The notes: generated by a model from the letters alone, not told the origin. A stretch of 64,000 nt of DNA from an uncultured Mediterraneibacter sp. (GCA_944377745.1 CALWFV010000007.1:27031-91030), one strand, 5' to 3'. Counted from the stretch's first letter, positions 35,110-44,888 are shown. Program-made: numbers and translations.

Positions 35110-36093
35110 ATGAACAGTTTTATGGAAAAACGTATTATAATACCGGATACAGACCTGTCCGTTTTCCCGATCGGATTAGGAACAGTAGATGCAGGATTAT
35201 TATGGGATGGCGCTGATGCGGACAGGATCTTTGACGCTTATTTTGACTGCGGCGGAAATCTGATCGACTGCGCTCATGTATATGCTGACTGGGTAGCTGG
35301 TGAAAAAGCGCGTGCTGAACGAGTTCTGGGCGACTGGCTGGCGCGGAGCGGAAAACGAAACCGGACAGTTATAATGACAAAGGGCGGGCATCCGGATATG
35401 ACGGGAGAAAACCCGGATACGCATAAAAGCAGGATGTCGCATTCGGATATGGTGCAGGATTTGGACGAATCCTTAAAAAAGCTTCGGACCGATCATATCG
35501 ATATCTATTTCTATCACAGAGACAACAGAGAGCAGGCAGTAGAAGAGGAAATAGAGACTATGGAAGGGTTTGTCAAAGAAGGAAAGATCCGCTATTATGG
35601 ATGCTCCAACTGGGATGCAGACCGGATGAAAGCAGCAGACGCATATTGTAAAGAAAAAGGATACCGTGGTTTTGTGGCAGATCAGAGCCTGTTGAATCTT
35701 GGAATGAAATATATGAATCCTCTTGAAGACGACACACTTCGGTATACAAAAGGAGAGGCATATCAATATCATGTTGATAATCCGGGAAATCTGGAGATGC
35801 CTTATATGGGAAACTGCAGTGGATTTTTCCATATATATGATGCAAAAGGGGAAGAAGGGGTGAAAAATAATCCGTATAATACCCCGGACAATTTAAGAGT
35901 GGCAGCCGGAGTGAAAAGACTGAAAGAAAAATATAACTGTTCGATCACGCAGATCGTGCTCGGATTCTTCAGCCATCAACCTTTTGCATGTGTGCCGCTG
36001 TATGGCCCGGCGTGTTCGGAGCATGTCATTGATGCCTGCGGAACGATGGATGTGCCGCTGACAGACGATGATTATAATGAGTTGTTGAAATGA
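35110..36093 (+). CDS. aldo/keto reductase
   Basis: A 327-residue NAD(P)H-dependent reductase with the AKR barrel. The catalytic tetrad is visible: Asp and Tyr in IDCAHVYADW, Lys in MTKGGHPD and His in IYFYHRDN. GGAG precedes the ATG at 35110. It is last in the operon, 19 bases after rhaA. It could reduce the ketose made by RhaA to a polyol or act in the opposite direction. A weak hairpin with a T-rich tail follows (36119-36160). Confidence 0.86.
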   Translation: MNSFMEKRIIIPDTDLSVFPIGLGTVDAGLLWDGADADRIFDAYFDCGGNLIDCAHVYADWVAGEKARAERVLGDWLARSGKRNRTVIMTKGGHPDMTGENPDTHKSRMSHSDMVQDLDESLKKLRTDHIDIYFYHRDNREQAVEEEIETMEGFVKEGKIRYYGCSNWDADRMKAADAYCKEKGYRGFVADQSLLNLGMKYMNPLEDDTLRYTKGEAYQYHVDNPGNLEMPYMGNCSGFFHIYDAKGEEGVKNNPYNTPDNLRVAAGVKRLKEKYNCSITQIVLGFFSHQPFACVPLYGPACSEHVIDACGTMDVPLTDDDYNELLK

Positions 36094-36205
36094 CCTTTTG
36101 GATATATCAGAGTGAAAAGTCAGGGGCAATCTGACGAAAGTTATTTTCTTTTTTCCAAAAAGCTGTATAATAACATTGGTTTGTAAATTGTCTGGAGGAA
36201 AGAAA

Positions 36206-37522
36206 ATGGATCTTTTTGACTATATGAGAGAAACAAATCAGAAGAAGGAATCGCCCCTGGCGTCCAGGATGCGTCCGACAACGCTGGATGAAGTGGTGGG
36301 ACAGCAGCACATCATCGGGAAGGACAAACTTCTGTACCGGGCGATCAAGGCGGACAAGCTGGGATCGCTCATCTTCTACGGACCGCCGGGGACCGGAAAG
36401 ACCACGCTGGCAAAAGTGATCGCTAATACGACCAGCGCCGAGTTCAAGCAGATCAACGCCACCGTGGCCGGGAAGAAGGATATGGAGGAAGTGGTGAAGG
36501 AGGCGAAAGATCTGCAGGGAATGTACGGGAAAAAGACAATCCTGTTCATCGATGAGATCCACCGGTTCAACAAGGGACAGCAGGACTATCTGCTGCCCTT
36601 TGTGGAGGACGGGACGATCATCCTGATCGGCGCCACCACGGAGAATCCCTATTTTGAAGTAAACGGGGCGCTCCTGTCCAGGTCCAGCATCTTTGAGCTG
36701 AAAGCGCTGAGCAAAGAAGATATCAGGACGCTGATCCTCCGGGCAGTGACGGACACGGAGAAGGGAATGGGCAGCTTCCATGCAAAGATCGATGAGGACG
36801 CCCTTGATTTCCTTGCGGATATCTCGGGCGGAGACGCCAGGAACGCGCTTAATGCAGTGGAACTGGGAATCCTGACAACGGACCGCTCGGAGGACGGGAT
36901 CATTCACATCACTCTGGATGTCGCCTCGGAGTGCATCCAGAAGAGAGTGGTGAATTACGACAAAAAAGGGGACAATCACTACGACATCATCTCCGCGTTC
37001 ATCAAGAGCATGCGGGGATCTGATCCGGATGCGGCGGTGTTCTACCTTGCGAAGATGCTCTACGCCGGAGAGGATATTAAGTTTATCGCACGGCGCATCA
37101 TGATCTGTGCGTCCGAGGACGTTGGGAATGCAGATCCCATGGCGCTGACCGTGGCTGTGTCGGCGTCCCAGGCGGTGGAACGGATCGGGATGCCGGAGGC
37201 TCAGATCATCCTGTCACAGGCGGTGACTTATGTCGCCACAGCGCCGAAGAGCAATTCCGCGTGCAATGCGATCTTTGCGGCAAGTGAGGCGGTCAGAAAC
37301 AATCAGACAACAGTTCCGGTCCATCTCCAGGACGCCCACTATAAAGGGGCACAGAAACTGGGACATGGAACGGGGTACAAGTATGCTCACGATTATCCGG
37401 GACATTATGTAAAACAGCAGTATCTCCCGGATGAGATAAAAGACGCCAGGTTCTATGAACCCGGCGTCCTCGGTTACGAAAAAACGATCAGAGAATATCT
37501 AGAGAAGATCCGTCAGCAGTGA
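36206..37522 (+). CDS. rarA: replication-associated recombination protein RarA (MgsA)
   Basis: A 438-residue AAA+ ATPase acting at stalled replication forks. Walker A (YGPPGTGKTTLA) is near residue 57, Walker B with sensor (LFIDEIHRFNKGQQD) near 115, and the C-terminal tetramerisation region ends with YKYAHDYPGHYVKQQYLP. GGAGG at 36194-36198 sets the ATG at 36206. A TGTATAAT -10-like element lies at 36164-36171. Its last 24 bases overlap the 3' end of the convergent DUF4364 gene. Confidence 0.94.
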   Translation: MDLFDYMRETNQKKESPLASRMRPTTLDEVVGQQHIIGKDKLLYRAIKADKLGSLIFYGPPGTGKTTLAKVIANTTSAEFKQINATVAGKKDMEEVVKEAKDLQGMYGKKTILFIDEIHRFNKGQQDYLLPFVEDGTIILIGATTENPYFEVNGALLSRSSIFELKALSKEDIRTLILRAVTDTEKGMGSFHAKIDEDALDFLADISGGDARNALNAVELGILTTDRSEDGIIHITLDVASECIQKRVVNYDKKGDNHYDIISAFIKSMRGSDPDAAVFYLAKMLYAGEDIKFIARRIMICASEDVGNADPMALTVAVSASQAVERIGMPEAQIILSQAVTYVATAPKSNSACNAIFAASEAVRNNQTTVPVHLQDAHYKGAQKLGHGTGYKYAHDYPGHYVKQQYLPDEIKDARFYEPGVLGYEKTIREYLEKIRQQ

Positions 37523-38011
37523 GGTGTAGATCTCCTGGCTCTTCAGAGACCACTTTGCGGCGATGGTCTCTGCCTCTTTTTCAGTCGGAACAGTGAGTTT
37601 CAGGTCAATCAGGCTGTAGCCGTTCTCGACGATCTGGCAGCGGACCTCAAATTCATGGTTGGTGTTCAGGTAATAGTCGGATTTTACAGAGACTTCTTCT
37701 TTCAGGTCATACTGTTTCTCTTTGAGAAAATCATCGATCTCCTGCCGGATGGCGGGAGATATTTTGTTGCTGAAGAAATGGATCGTCTCTTCTCCGTTCT
37801 CTGTCAGATGATAGAGAGTCCGGTTGTGGGTTGTCTCCGCTTTGAGAAGATCCGAGCTGATCAGCTCGGAAAGAGTTTCCTGAAGTTTAAAATAGGACGT
37901 ATATCCTTTATCCAGTATAAACTCGGAAATCTGGGATGTGGCGAGGGGAAAGTCCACCCTGTCCAGCATGTAAAGTACGATGAGTTTATATAATGTGTAT
38001 GTCTCAGCCAT
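37499..38011 (-). CDS. DUF4364 family protein (winged-helix-like)
   Basis: A 170-residue protein of a Clostridia-specific family. The N-terminal part (LYMLDRVDFPLATSQISEFIL; YFKLQETLSELI) looks like a winged-helix DNA-binding domain, followed by an alpha/beta region. AAAGGAG stands before the ATG at 38011. The start lies inside the stop region of the radical SAM gene (8-base overlap), so both are one minus-strand operon. Function unknown. Confidence 0.82.
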   Translation of the reverse strand: MAETYTLYKLIVLYMLDRVDFPLATSQISEFILDKGYTSYFKLQETLSELISSDLLKAETTHNRTLYHLTENGEETIHFFSNKISPAIRQEIDDFLKEKQYDLKEEVSVKSDYYLNTNHEFEVRCQIVENGYSLIDLKLTVPTEKEAETIAAKWSLKSQEIYTSLLTDLL

Positions 38012-38939
38012 AATACTCCTTTCCCTGCCAGATATCATTCTCCTTCAGATACTGGTTCAGCCGGTTGAGCACGGTTCGCTTGGCCCCGGTCCAAAGCGGC
38101 GCGATGAGAAGATCTTTGGGGCCGTCCCCTGTGAGCCGGTGGATGACAATCTCAGGATCCAGCCGGGCGATACATTTTCCCAGAAGACGGATGTATTCCT
38201 CCATATCGGGGACATGAAAGGGGCGTGCATCATAAACTGAAGCCAGATCCGTCCCTTTGAGAACATGAAGAAGCTGAAGTTTGATCCCATGGATACGGGA
38301 ACGGTTCAGGTATTCGATGGTCTCCAGCATCTTTTCCTCCGTCTCTCCGGGGAGAAAGAGGATCACATGAACGATCGTCTCGATCCCGATCCTGCGAAGA
38401 TTTTTCACCGCGGCGTCAAAGACGTTCAGAGAGTATCCGCGCCGGATACTGCGGGCTGTATCCTCGTGGATCGTCTGGAGTCCCAGTTCCACCCAAACCG
38501 GTTTGATCCGGTTCAGGCGTTCCAGAAGTGCGAGCACATCGTCTCCCAGACAATCCGGACGGGTCGCGATGGACAGGATTTTCACATCCGGATCCGAGAT
38601 CGCCTCAGTAAAGATCTTTTCCAGATAAACGGCCGGTCCGTAGGTATTAGTGAACGCCTGGAAATATGCGATGTAGGACCGGACGGGACGTTTGGCGAGA
38701 AGCTCTTCCTTTCCCTTTTTAAGCTGGTCTGCAACAGACATTGCAGCAGATCCGGCAAAATCCCCGGAACCTTTTGCACTGCAGAAGATGCATCCGCCTG
38801 TACCGGCCTTTCCATCCCGGTTGGGACAGGTCATCCCGCCGTTCAGTGTGATCTTATACACTTTTTCCCCATATGTGCTCCTCAGAGCCCGGTCCAGGGA
38901 ATGATAACGTTTTTCCCCCCAGCGAGTGATCTGGTCCAT
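38004..38939 (-). CDS. TIGR01212 family radical SAM protein (YhcC-like)
   Basis: A 311-residue radical SAM enzyme of the YhcC family. The cluster cysteines have the family's long spacing, C-x11-C-x2-C (TCPNRDGKAGTGGCIFC). Further signature blocks are AYFQAFTNTYGP and WVELGLQTIHEDT. AAAGGAG 10 bases upstream points to the ATG at 38939 rather than longer in-frame starts. The reaction is not known. It heads a two-gene operon with DUF4364 and diverges from rho. Confidence 0.88.
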   Translation of the reverse strand: MDQITRWGEKRYHSLDRALRSTYGEKVYKITLNGGMTCPNRDGKAGTGGCIFCSAKGSGDFAGSAAMSVADQLKKGKEELLAKRPVRSYIAYFQAFTNTYGPAVYLEKIFTEAISDPDVKILSIATRPDCLGDDVLALLERLNRIKPVWVELGLQTIHEDTARSIRRGYSLNVFDAAVKNLRRIGIETIVHVILFLPGETEEKMLETIEYLNRSRIHGIKLQLLHVLKGTDLASVYDARPFHVPDMEEYIRLLGKCIARLDPEIVIHRLTGDGPKDLLIAPLWTGAKRTVLNRLNQYLKENDIWQGKEYYG

Positions 38940-39020
38940 GAGATCCATTCTCCTTTTTCTCATACTTCTGATTATCATAACACTCCTGAACTTTATGTGC
39001 AAATAAATATGAAAAAAAGC

Positions 39021-39049
39021 TTTTCATTTTTTATGACATGCTGTATAAT
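39021..39049 (+). promoter_or_regulatory. putative promoter of rho
   Basis: TTTTCA (39021-39026), 17-bp spacer, TATAAT (39044-39049). About 95 bases of leader precede the rho start, enough for Rho-sensitive attenuation as known for rho in other bacteria, though no motif for this is seen. Confidence 0.5.
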
Positions 39050-39150
39050 ATGTACATATTTGATGTTTTTTCATATAAAAGTCGATTCAGACTGTTAATT
39101 CCCGATACAACAGATTGAAAGATATTAAAAGAAGAGAAAGGAAAGATTTT

Positions 39151-40500
39151 ATGACGAGAGAAAAATATGAATCTCTGCCCCTGTCCACATTGAAGGAGCT
39201 GGCAAAGGCGAGAAAGATGAAAGGGATCTCCGGTATGAAAAAGGGGGATCTGATCGACGCTATGCTCGCTCTTGACGAGAAGGAAAAGCAGAAAGAGGCA
39301 AGCGATGAGGCGAAAGAAGAAATAAAGGAAGAGATGAAGGAAAAGAAAGAGGAGACGGATATCGAACAGCTTGACAGCGGACATACCGCGAACGGCATCC
39401 TGGAGGTCATGCAGGACGGTTTCGGATTTATCCGCTGTGAAAACTATCTCCCCGGCGAGAATGACGTCTATGTATCTCCATCCCAGATTCGCAGGTTCGG
39501 GCTGAAGACCGGCGATATTATTATGGGAAATACCAGGATCAAGACTCAGGGAGAGAAGTTCAGTGCCCTGCTGTATGTCTCTACGATCAACGGAATGCGT
39601 CCGTCAGAGGCGATGAAGAGAAAGAATTTTGAGGATCTTACTCCGATCTTTCCGAACAAGCGGATCCGTCTGGAGACCCCCGGCTGCAGTACGGCGATGC
39701 GGATCGTGGATCTGGTGTCTCCCATTGGAAAGGGACAGAGAGGAATGATCGTCTCCCCTCCGAAAGCGGGAAAGACGACGCTTCTAAAAGATGTTGCACT
39801 CTCTGTGCAGAAGAGCGAGCCTCATATGCATCTGCTCATCCTTCTGATCGATGAGCGCCCGGAGGAAGTAACAGACATCAAGGAAGCGATCGAAGGGCCG
39901 AATGTGGAGGTCATCCACTCCACCTTTGACGAACTTCCGGAGCATCACAAAAGGGTATCCGAGATGGTGATCGCACGGGCGAAACGTCTTGTGGAGCACG
40001 GCAAGGACGTGATGATCCTTCTGGACAGCATCACACGACTTGCAAGGGCATACAACCTTACCGTACCGCCGTCAGGAAGGACCCTTTCAGGAGGCCTTGA
40101 TCCGGCGGCATTATACAGTCCGAAACGTTTCTTCGGCGCGGCCAGGAATATGAGAGAGGGCGGAAGCCTGACGATCCTTGCGACTGCCCTGGTGGATACG
40201 GGAAGCAAGATGGATGACGTTGTATACGAGGAATTCAAGGGAACCGGAAACATGGAACTGATCCTTGATCGCAGGCTTCAGGAGCGAAGAGTATTTCCTG
40301 CTGTGGACATCCCGAAGTCGGGTACCAGACGTGAGGACCTGCTCCTTAATAAAGATGAGCAGGAGGCAGTGTACATTATGCGCCGGGCCATGAATGGGAT
40401 GAAGGCGGAAGAGGCGGTGGACAACCTGCTGAACATGTTCACAAGGACGAAAACGAATGCAGAACTGGTACATCAGGTGATCCGTCAGAAGTTTATTTAA
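39151..40500 (+). CDS. rho: transcription termination factor Rho
   Basis: A 449-residue hexameric RNA helicase that ends transcription at rho-dependent sites. It has an N-terminal helical Rho_N region ([20 protein letters not shown]), a charged Glu/Lys-rich insert near residues 48-70, the RNA-binding cold-shock fold ([20 protein letters not shown]), Walker A ([13 protein letters not shown]) and the Q/R-loop region. GAAAGGAAAG precedes the ATG at 39151. The order rho-rpmE is common in Firmicutes. Confidence 0.96.
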   Translation: MTREKYESLPLSTLKELAKARKMKGISGMKKGDLIDAMLALDEKEKQKEASDEAKEEIKEEMKEKKEETDIEQLDSGHTANGILEVMQDGFGFIRCENYLPGENDVYVSPSQIRRFGLKTGDIIMGNTRIKTQGEKFSALLYVSTINGMRPSEAMKRKNFEDLTPIFPNKRIRLETPGCSTAMRIVDLVSPIGKGQRGMIVSPPKAGKTTLLKDVALSVQKSEPHMHLLILLIDERPEEVTDIKEAIEGPNVEVIHSTFDELPEHHKRVSEMVIARAKRLVEHGKDVMILLDSITRLARAYNLTVPPSGRTLSGGLDPAALYSPKRFFGAARNMREGGSLTILATALVDTGSKMDDVVYEEFKGTGNMELILDRRLQERRVFPAVDIPKSGTRREDLLLNKDEQEAVYIMRRAMNGMKAEEAVDNLLNMFTRTKTNAELVHQVIRQKFI

Positions 40501-40507
40501 AAAACTG

Positions 40508-40536
40508 TTGCAAAAGAAAATATCTTATGCTACAAT
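40508..40536 (+). promoter_or_regulatory. putative promoter of rpmE
   Basis: TTGCAA (40508-40513), 17-bp spacer, TACAAT (40531-40536), in the short gap between rho and rpmE. Confidence 0.55.
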
Positions 40537-40591
40537 TAAAAAGCTGTTTAGAGAGTATAATAAGTAATTTTAAAATAGAGAGGTGAAAATC

Positions 40592-40792
40592 ATGCGCGAA
40601 GGAATACATCCCGAATACCATCAGGCAACTGTAACCTGCAACTGCGGAAACACATTTGTTACAGGTTCCACAAACGAAAGCATTCATGTGGAAATCTGCT
40701 CCAAGTGCCATCCGTTCTATACAGGACAGCAGAAAGCGGCACAGGCCCGCGGCCGTGTTGACAAGTTCAACAAGAAATACGGTATCAAATAA
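40592..40792 (+). CDS. rpmE: 50S ribosomal protein L31
   Basis: A 66-residue L31 of the zinc-binding type, with Cys16, Cys18, Cys36 and Cys39 as ligands (TCNCGN and CSKCHPFY). GAGAGGTGA lies before the ATG at 40592. Because it carries the C+ form, a zinc-independent paralogue might exist elsewhere in the genome. Confidence 0.95.
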   Translation: MREGIHPEYHQATVTCNCGNTFVTGSTNESIHVEICSKCHPFYTGQQKAAQARGRVDKFNKKYGIK

Positions 40793-40806
40793 GAAAGACG
40801 TGGTTC

Positions 40807-40837
40807 AGGCTGAGGTGGAAGCATCTCAGCCTGTTTC
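40807..40837 (+). terminator. terminator after rpmE
   Basis: AGGCTGAG (40807-40814) pairs with CTCAGCCT (40825-40832), followed by GTTTCATT. The T run is short, so termination may be partial and read into yqhQ. Confidence 0.6.
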
Positions 40838-40848
40838 ATTAGGTTACT

Positions 40849-41031
40849 GTTCACACTGTACTCAGGGATAGGAAAATGCATCGTCATGCTTGCATGTAAG
40901 AGGCATTTTCCTATCCCTGGTTACGAGTGGAACTCGTAACCGCCGCCCACATAAGCAGTCTTAGCACGCAGTGCGGAACGGGAGCGCGTCAGCGCGACGA
41001 GTGCGCATGCAGGCGGCGGGAAAGTGTGAAC
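40849..41031. repeat. 183-bp multi-hairpin intergenic element
   Basis: An outer repeat (GTTCACACT 40849-40857 with AGTGTGAAC 41023-41031) encloses a perfect 15-bp inverted repeat (40865-40879 with 40903-40917) and a perfect 10-bp hairpin GGTTACGAGT-GGA-ACTCGTAACC (40919-40941). A GCCGCC/GGCGGC pair follows (about 40942-40947 with 41012-41017). It fills the rpmE-yqhQ gap and looks like a folded RNA or a small non-autonomous element. Confidence 0.55.
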
Positions 41032-41056
41032 GATAAAAAAGTTCACAGGAGGCATT

Positions 41057-41974
41057 ATGAAATCATCTAATATTGGCGGACAGGCAGTCCTGGAAGGCAT
41101 TATGATGAGAAACGGCGGAAAATATTCCGTTGCTGTGCGGAAGACCGACGGGGAGATCGCGGTCGACGTACAGGATTATAGAAGCGTCATTCCCTGGAAG
41201 ACTCCGCTGAAGATCCCCTTTATCCGCGGAATCTTTAATTTCGTGGATTCCCTGGTGCTGGGGATGAAGACGCTGATGTACTCAGCCAGCTTTTTTGAGG
41301 AAGAAGAGGAAGAAGAACTGCTGACGGAGGAGGAAGCGGCAAAGAGGGAAAAAAGTGAGAAACTGATCATGAACCTGACAGTTGCGTTCGCAGTGGTGAT
41401 CGCTGTCGCGATCTTTATGGTTCTGCCTTATTTTCTCAGCAGCGTCGTGGAGAGATATACTTCTTCACGGGTGCTGATGACGATCTTTGAGGGAGTGATC
41501 CGCGTTGCGATCTTCCTGCTCTATATCTTCCTGATTTCGAGAACAAAAGACATAAAACGGACTTTCATGTATCACGGGGCAGAGCACAAATGTATCAACT
41601 GCATTGAACACGGCCTGGAACTGAATGTGGAGAACGTGAGAAAAAGTTCCAAACAGCACAAAAGGTGCGGGACCAGCTTTCTTTTCTTCGTGATGATCGT
41701 GAGTATCATATTCTGCTTTTTCATCACTGCAGAATCTCAGCTGCTCCGTGTGATCATCCGCATTGCTCTGCTGCCGCTGATCGCAGGAGTTTCCTATGAG
41801 ATCATCCGTCTTGCGGGCAACAGCGACAATGTATTTATCAATCTGCTGAGCAGACCGGGGATGTGGGTCCAGAATATGACGACCAAAGAACCGGATGACA
41901 GTATGATCGAAGTTGGGATCCGCGCAGTGGAGGAAGTATTTGACTGGCGGACCTGGCAGAAGGAGAACCTGTGA
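41057..41974 (+). CDS. DUF1385 family membrane protein (YqhQ-like)
   Basis: A 305-residue membrane protein. The N terminus has the family block NIGGQAVLEGIMMRNGGKYS. A highly acidic stretch (EEEEEEELLTEEEAA-like, near residues 78-95) precedes several transmembrane helices, and YHGAEHKCINCIEHG with HKRCGTSF is a conserved His/Cys segment. CACAGGAGG is just upstream. The stop overlaps prmC by four bases. Its role is unknown, but this place before prmC-prfA is conserved in many Clostridia. Confidence 0.88.
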   Translation: MKSSNIGGQAVLEGIMMRNGGKYSVAVRKTDGEIAVDVQDYRSVIPWKTPLKIPFIRGIFNFVDSLVLGMKTLMYSASFFEEEEEEELLTEEEAAKREKSEKLIMNLTVAFAVVIAVAIFMVLPYFLSSVVERYTSSRVLMTIFEGVIRVAIFLLYIFLISRTKDIKRTFMYHGAEHKCINCIEHGLELNVENVRKSSKQHKRCGTSFLFFVMIVSIIFCFFITAESQLLRVIIRIALLPLIAGVSYEIIRLAGNSDNVFINLLSRPGMWVQNMTTKEPDDSMIEVGIRAVEEVFDWRTWQKENL

Positions 41975-42864
41975 CGCTCAGAGAAGCCTGCGCATGGGGA
42001 CAGGGGCAGCTTACGGCAGAAGGAGTGGAAGACGCTGCTCTTGACGCCTGGTACCTCCTGGAGTATGTGACGGGCGTAAGCAGAGCGGCTTACTATGCGG
42101 AACCGGGCAGGAAGATGACAGAGGAACAGAAAGAAAAGTACTCTGCCCTGATCGGGAAGCGGGTGGAGCATATCCCGCTCCAGCATCTGACCGGATTCCA
42201 GGAGTTTATGGGACTGGAATTCCGGGTGAATGAGCATGTGCTTATCCCGAGACAGGATACAGAGACCCTTGTGGAACATGCGCTGGAGTATCTGGAGAAA
42301 GAAAGGATACCGTCACCGGGAAGAAGCATCCAGATCCTGGATATGTGCACCGGCTCCGGATGCATCCTTCTGAGCGTTCTGAGATATGCAGAGAAATATA
42401 TAGAGAAAAATGAACACTGTACAGAGCCTATAAAAATAGAAGGAACCGGTGCAGACGTCTCGGAGGAGGCGCTTCAGGTGGCCCGCAGGAATGCTGACGC
42501 ACTGTATCCGGAGGCAAGGCTTGTCCAGAGCGACCTGTTCATGGAGATTTCAGGAAAATATTCCATGATCCTTTCCAACCCGCCCTATATCCGGACGGAG
42601 GAGATCAGCCGGCTCCAGGATGAGGTCAGGTTCCATGATCCTGTCCTTGCACTGGACGGAAGAGAGGATGGTCTGTACTTTTACAGAAGGATCGTAAAAG
42701 AGGCGCAGCCGCATCTCGAGCGCGGAGGTGTTCTCATATTTGAGATCGGATACGATCAGGCCAGGGATGTCACGGAACTTCTGCGGAACGCCGGATACGC
42801 GGAGATAACCGTGAAAAAGGATCTGGCAGGACTTGACCGTGTTGTGTCAGGCGTGTTACAGTGA
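41971..42864 (+). CDS. prmC: peptide chain release factor N5-glutamine methyltransferase
   Basis: A 297-residue SAM-dependent methyltransferase that modifies the GGQ glutamine of release factors. The SAM-binding ILDMCTGSGCILLS and catalytic SNPPYI motifs are present, as is the N-terminal helical substrate domain (PLQHLTGFQEFMGLEF). The GTG start overlaps the yqhQ stop. Its target RF1 is encoded next. Confidence 0.93.
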   Translation: MTLREACAWGQGQLTAEGVEDAALDAWYLLEYVTGVSRAAYYAEPGRKMTEEQKEKYSALIGKRVEHIPLQHLTGFQEFMGLEFRVNEHVLIPRQDTETLVEHALEYLEKERIPSPGRSIQILDMCTGSGCILLSVLRYAEKYIEKNEHCTEPIKIEGTGADVSEEALQVARRNADALYPEARLVQSDLFMEISGKYSMILSNPPYIRTEEISRLQDEVRFHDPVLALDGREDGLYFYRRIVKEAQPHLERGGVLIFEIGYDQARDVTELLRNAGYAEITVKKDLAGLDRVVSGVLQ

Positions 42865-42917
42865 TTCAGGAGAAACGAAAGAACAGATAGATAGAAAGAG
42901 AAAAGGACAGATAGAAA

Positions 42918-43988
42918 ATGTTTGACAGATTAGACGACTTACTGATTCGGTATGAAGAAGTGATGGGGGAACTGCAGGAACCCGACGTGGCAAATGATCC
43001 TCAACGGTTCCGGAAACTGATGAAGGAACAGAGTGACCTTGCGCCGATCGTCGAAGCATATAAGGAATATAAGGCATGCAAACAGAATATAGAGGACAGC
43101 CTTGCCCTGTTGGAGGAAGAATCCGATGAAGAAATGAAGGAACTGGCCAAGGAAGAACTGAACGAATCCAGAGAACGTGTTGCGGAGCTGGAGCAGAAAC
43201 TGAAGATCCTTCTGCTTCCCAAAGACCCGAATGATGACAAAAACGTTATCGTTGAGATTCGTGCCGGTGCGGGCGGCGACGAGGCGGCTCTTTTTGCCGC
43301 GGAAGTCTACCGAATGTATGTACACTATGCAGACAAGCGCGGGTGGAAGACGGAGATGATCTCTCTCAATGAGAACGGGATCGGCGGCTTCAAGGAATGT
43401 GTGTTCATGATCACAGGCCAGGGCGCCTATTCCCGCCTGAAATACGAGAGCGGCGTGCACCGTGTCCAGAGAGTGCCTGAGACAGAGAGCGGCGGAAGGA
43501 TCCATACATCCACCATCACCGTGGCGATCATGCCCGAGGCGGAGGAAGTGGATGTTGTGATCGATGAGAAAGATATCCGTATCGACGTTATGCGCGCGTC
43601 CGGAAACGGAGGTCAGTGCGTCAATACGACGGACTCCGCGGTCCGGCTGACTCATTATCCGACAGGGATCGTGATCTACAGCCAGACAGAGAAGTCTCAG
43701 CTCCAGAACAAGGAGAAGGCATTCCGTCTGCTCCGTTCCAAGCTCTATGATCTGGAGCTTGAAAAGCAGCAGGTGTCGGAAGCGGAAGCGAGAAGAAGCC
43801 AGATCGGGACAGGAGACCGCTCTGAGAAGATCAGGACTTACAACTTCCCTCAGGGAAGAGTGACGGATCACCGGATCAAGCTGACTCTGCATAAGCTGGA
43901 CAGTGTGCTGAACGGAGATCTGGATGAGATTATAGACAGCCTGATCGCGGCGGACCAGACCGCCAAACTGGCAAAGATGGAGGACTGA
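42918..43988 (+). CDS. prfA: peptide chain release factor 1
   Basis: A 356-residue class I release factor recognising UAA and UAG. The GGQ motif ([20 protein letters not shown]) is intact. An RF1-type anticodon-like tripeptide, PxT, is in [14 protein letters not shown]. The start follows a purine-rich run with AGAAAAGG. Only seven bases separate it from the next gene. Confidence 0.96.
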   Translation: MFDRLDDLLIRYEEVMGELQEPDVANDPQRFRKLMKEQSDLAPIVEAYKEYKACKQNIEDSLALLEEESDEEMKELAKEELNESRERVAELEQKLKILLLPKDPNDDKNVIVEIRAGAGGDEAALFAAEVYRMYVHYADKRGWKTEMISLNENGIGGFKECVFMITGQGAYSRLKYESGVHRVQRVPETESGGRIHTSTITVAIMPEAEEVDVVIDEKDIRIDVMRASGNGGQCVNTTDSAVRLTHYPTGIVIYSQTEKSQLQNKEKAFRLLRSKLYDLELEKQQVSEAEARRSQIGTGDRSEKIRTYNFPQGRVTDHRIKLTLHKLDSVLNGDLDEIIDSLIAADQTAKLAKMED

Positions 43989-43994
43989 TGATTT

Positions 43995-44888
43995 ATGGAA
44001 TACGATTTTAAACGCCCGGAGCTTGAGGACAGAGACCTGGTCAACCACTACTTTTTCCAGGCTCCAGGGAGAAGTTGCGAGAGAACCTTTGTAAATGTGT
44101 TCCTCTGGTCCAGACACTACAAAGTAAAGTTCGCTGTCATCGAGGACGCACTGGTGTTCCGCAATGAGGGGAACGATTATGCGTTTTCCTATCCGGCAGG
44201 AAATCCGGACGCGGTAAAGAGGGCGCTGGAAGCCATTATGGAGTACTGTAAGGAAAGAGAATGTCCCTTTAAACTCTACAACGTGACTCCAGAGCATTTT
44301 GAGCAGATGGAGAACTGGTTTCCGGGCCGGTTCAAGATAGAATATGTGCGGGATGTGGCGGACTATGTCTATGAGACAGAGAAACTGGCGACCCTGGCGG
44401 GAAAGAAGCTCCATGGAAAGAGAAACCATATCAACAAGTTTAAGAACCTTTATTCGGACTGGTCTTATGAGAGCCTGAGCGATGACAATGTGGAAGAATG
44501 TTTCCAGATGGCCCTCAGGTGGAGGAACCAGAACGGCTGTGATGATGATGCGGAAAAGAATGCGGAGATGTGTGTAACGCTGAATTCTCTGCGGCTGTAT
44601 AAAGAGCTGGGGCTTCGGGGAGGTATCCTGAGAGTGAACGGAGAGGTCGCCGCGTTCTCCATGGGAGAGCCTCTCTGCAGCGATACATTTGTAGTTCATA
44701 TTGAGAAGGCGTTTGCCGATATCGAAGGAGCCTATCCGATGATCAACCAGCAGTTTGTCCTGCATGAGTGCATGGATTATACCTATGTAAACCGGGAGGA
44801 TGATGCGGGTTCAGAGGGACTGAGAAAGGCAAAGCTTTCCTATCGGCCTGCGTTCATGGTGGAAAAAGGTATTGTGACAGAAATATGA
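43995..44888 (+). CDS. DUF2156 domain protein (GNAT-like, LysX/MprF C-terminal-like)
   Basis: A 297-residue protein made of two GNAT-like halves, as in the soluble C-terminal domain of MprF-type lysyl-phosphatidylglycerol synthases. The segment LHGKRNHINKFKNLYSDWSY and FVVHIEKAFADIEGAYPMINQQF are family-typical. There are no transmembrane helices here, so it lacks the flippase part of MprF and probably transfers an acyl or aminoacyl group in the cytosol. Co-directional after prfA. Confidence 0.82.
   Translation: MEYDFKRPELEDRDLVNHYFFQAPGRSCERTFVNVFLWSRHYKVKFAVIEDALVFRNEGNDYAFSYPAGNPDAVKRALEAIMEYCKERECPFKLYNVTPEHFEQMENWFPGRFKIEYVRDVADYVYETEKLATLAGKKLHGKRNHINKFKNLYSDWSYESLSDDNVEECFQMALRWRNQNGCDDDAEKNAEMCVTLNSLRLYKELGLRGGILRVNGEVAAFSMGEPLCSDTFVVHIEKAFADIEGAYPMINQQFVLHECMDYTYVNREDDAGSEGLRKAKLSYRPAFMVEKGIVTEI

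Noticed and set aside
40849-41031. tRNA, 6S or riboswitch gene in the rpmE-yqhQ gap
   Set aside because: No cloverleaf or known riboswitch core was recognised; only nested inverted repeats are clear.
42939-44765. A 608-codon open frame on the minus strand across prfA and the DUF2156 gene
   Set aside because: It is antisense to two clearly recognised proteins, has no recognisable domain and no convincing ribosome site. Codon bias of the sense genes explains it.
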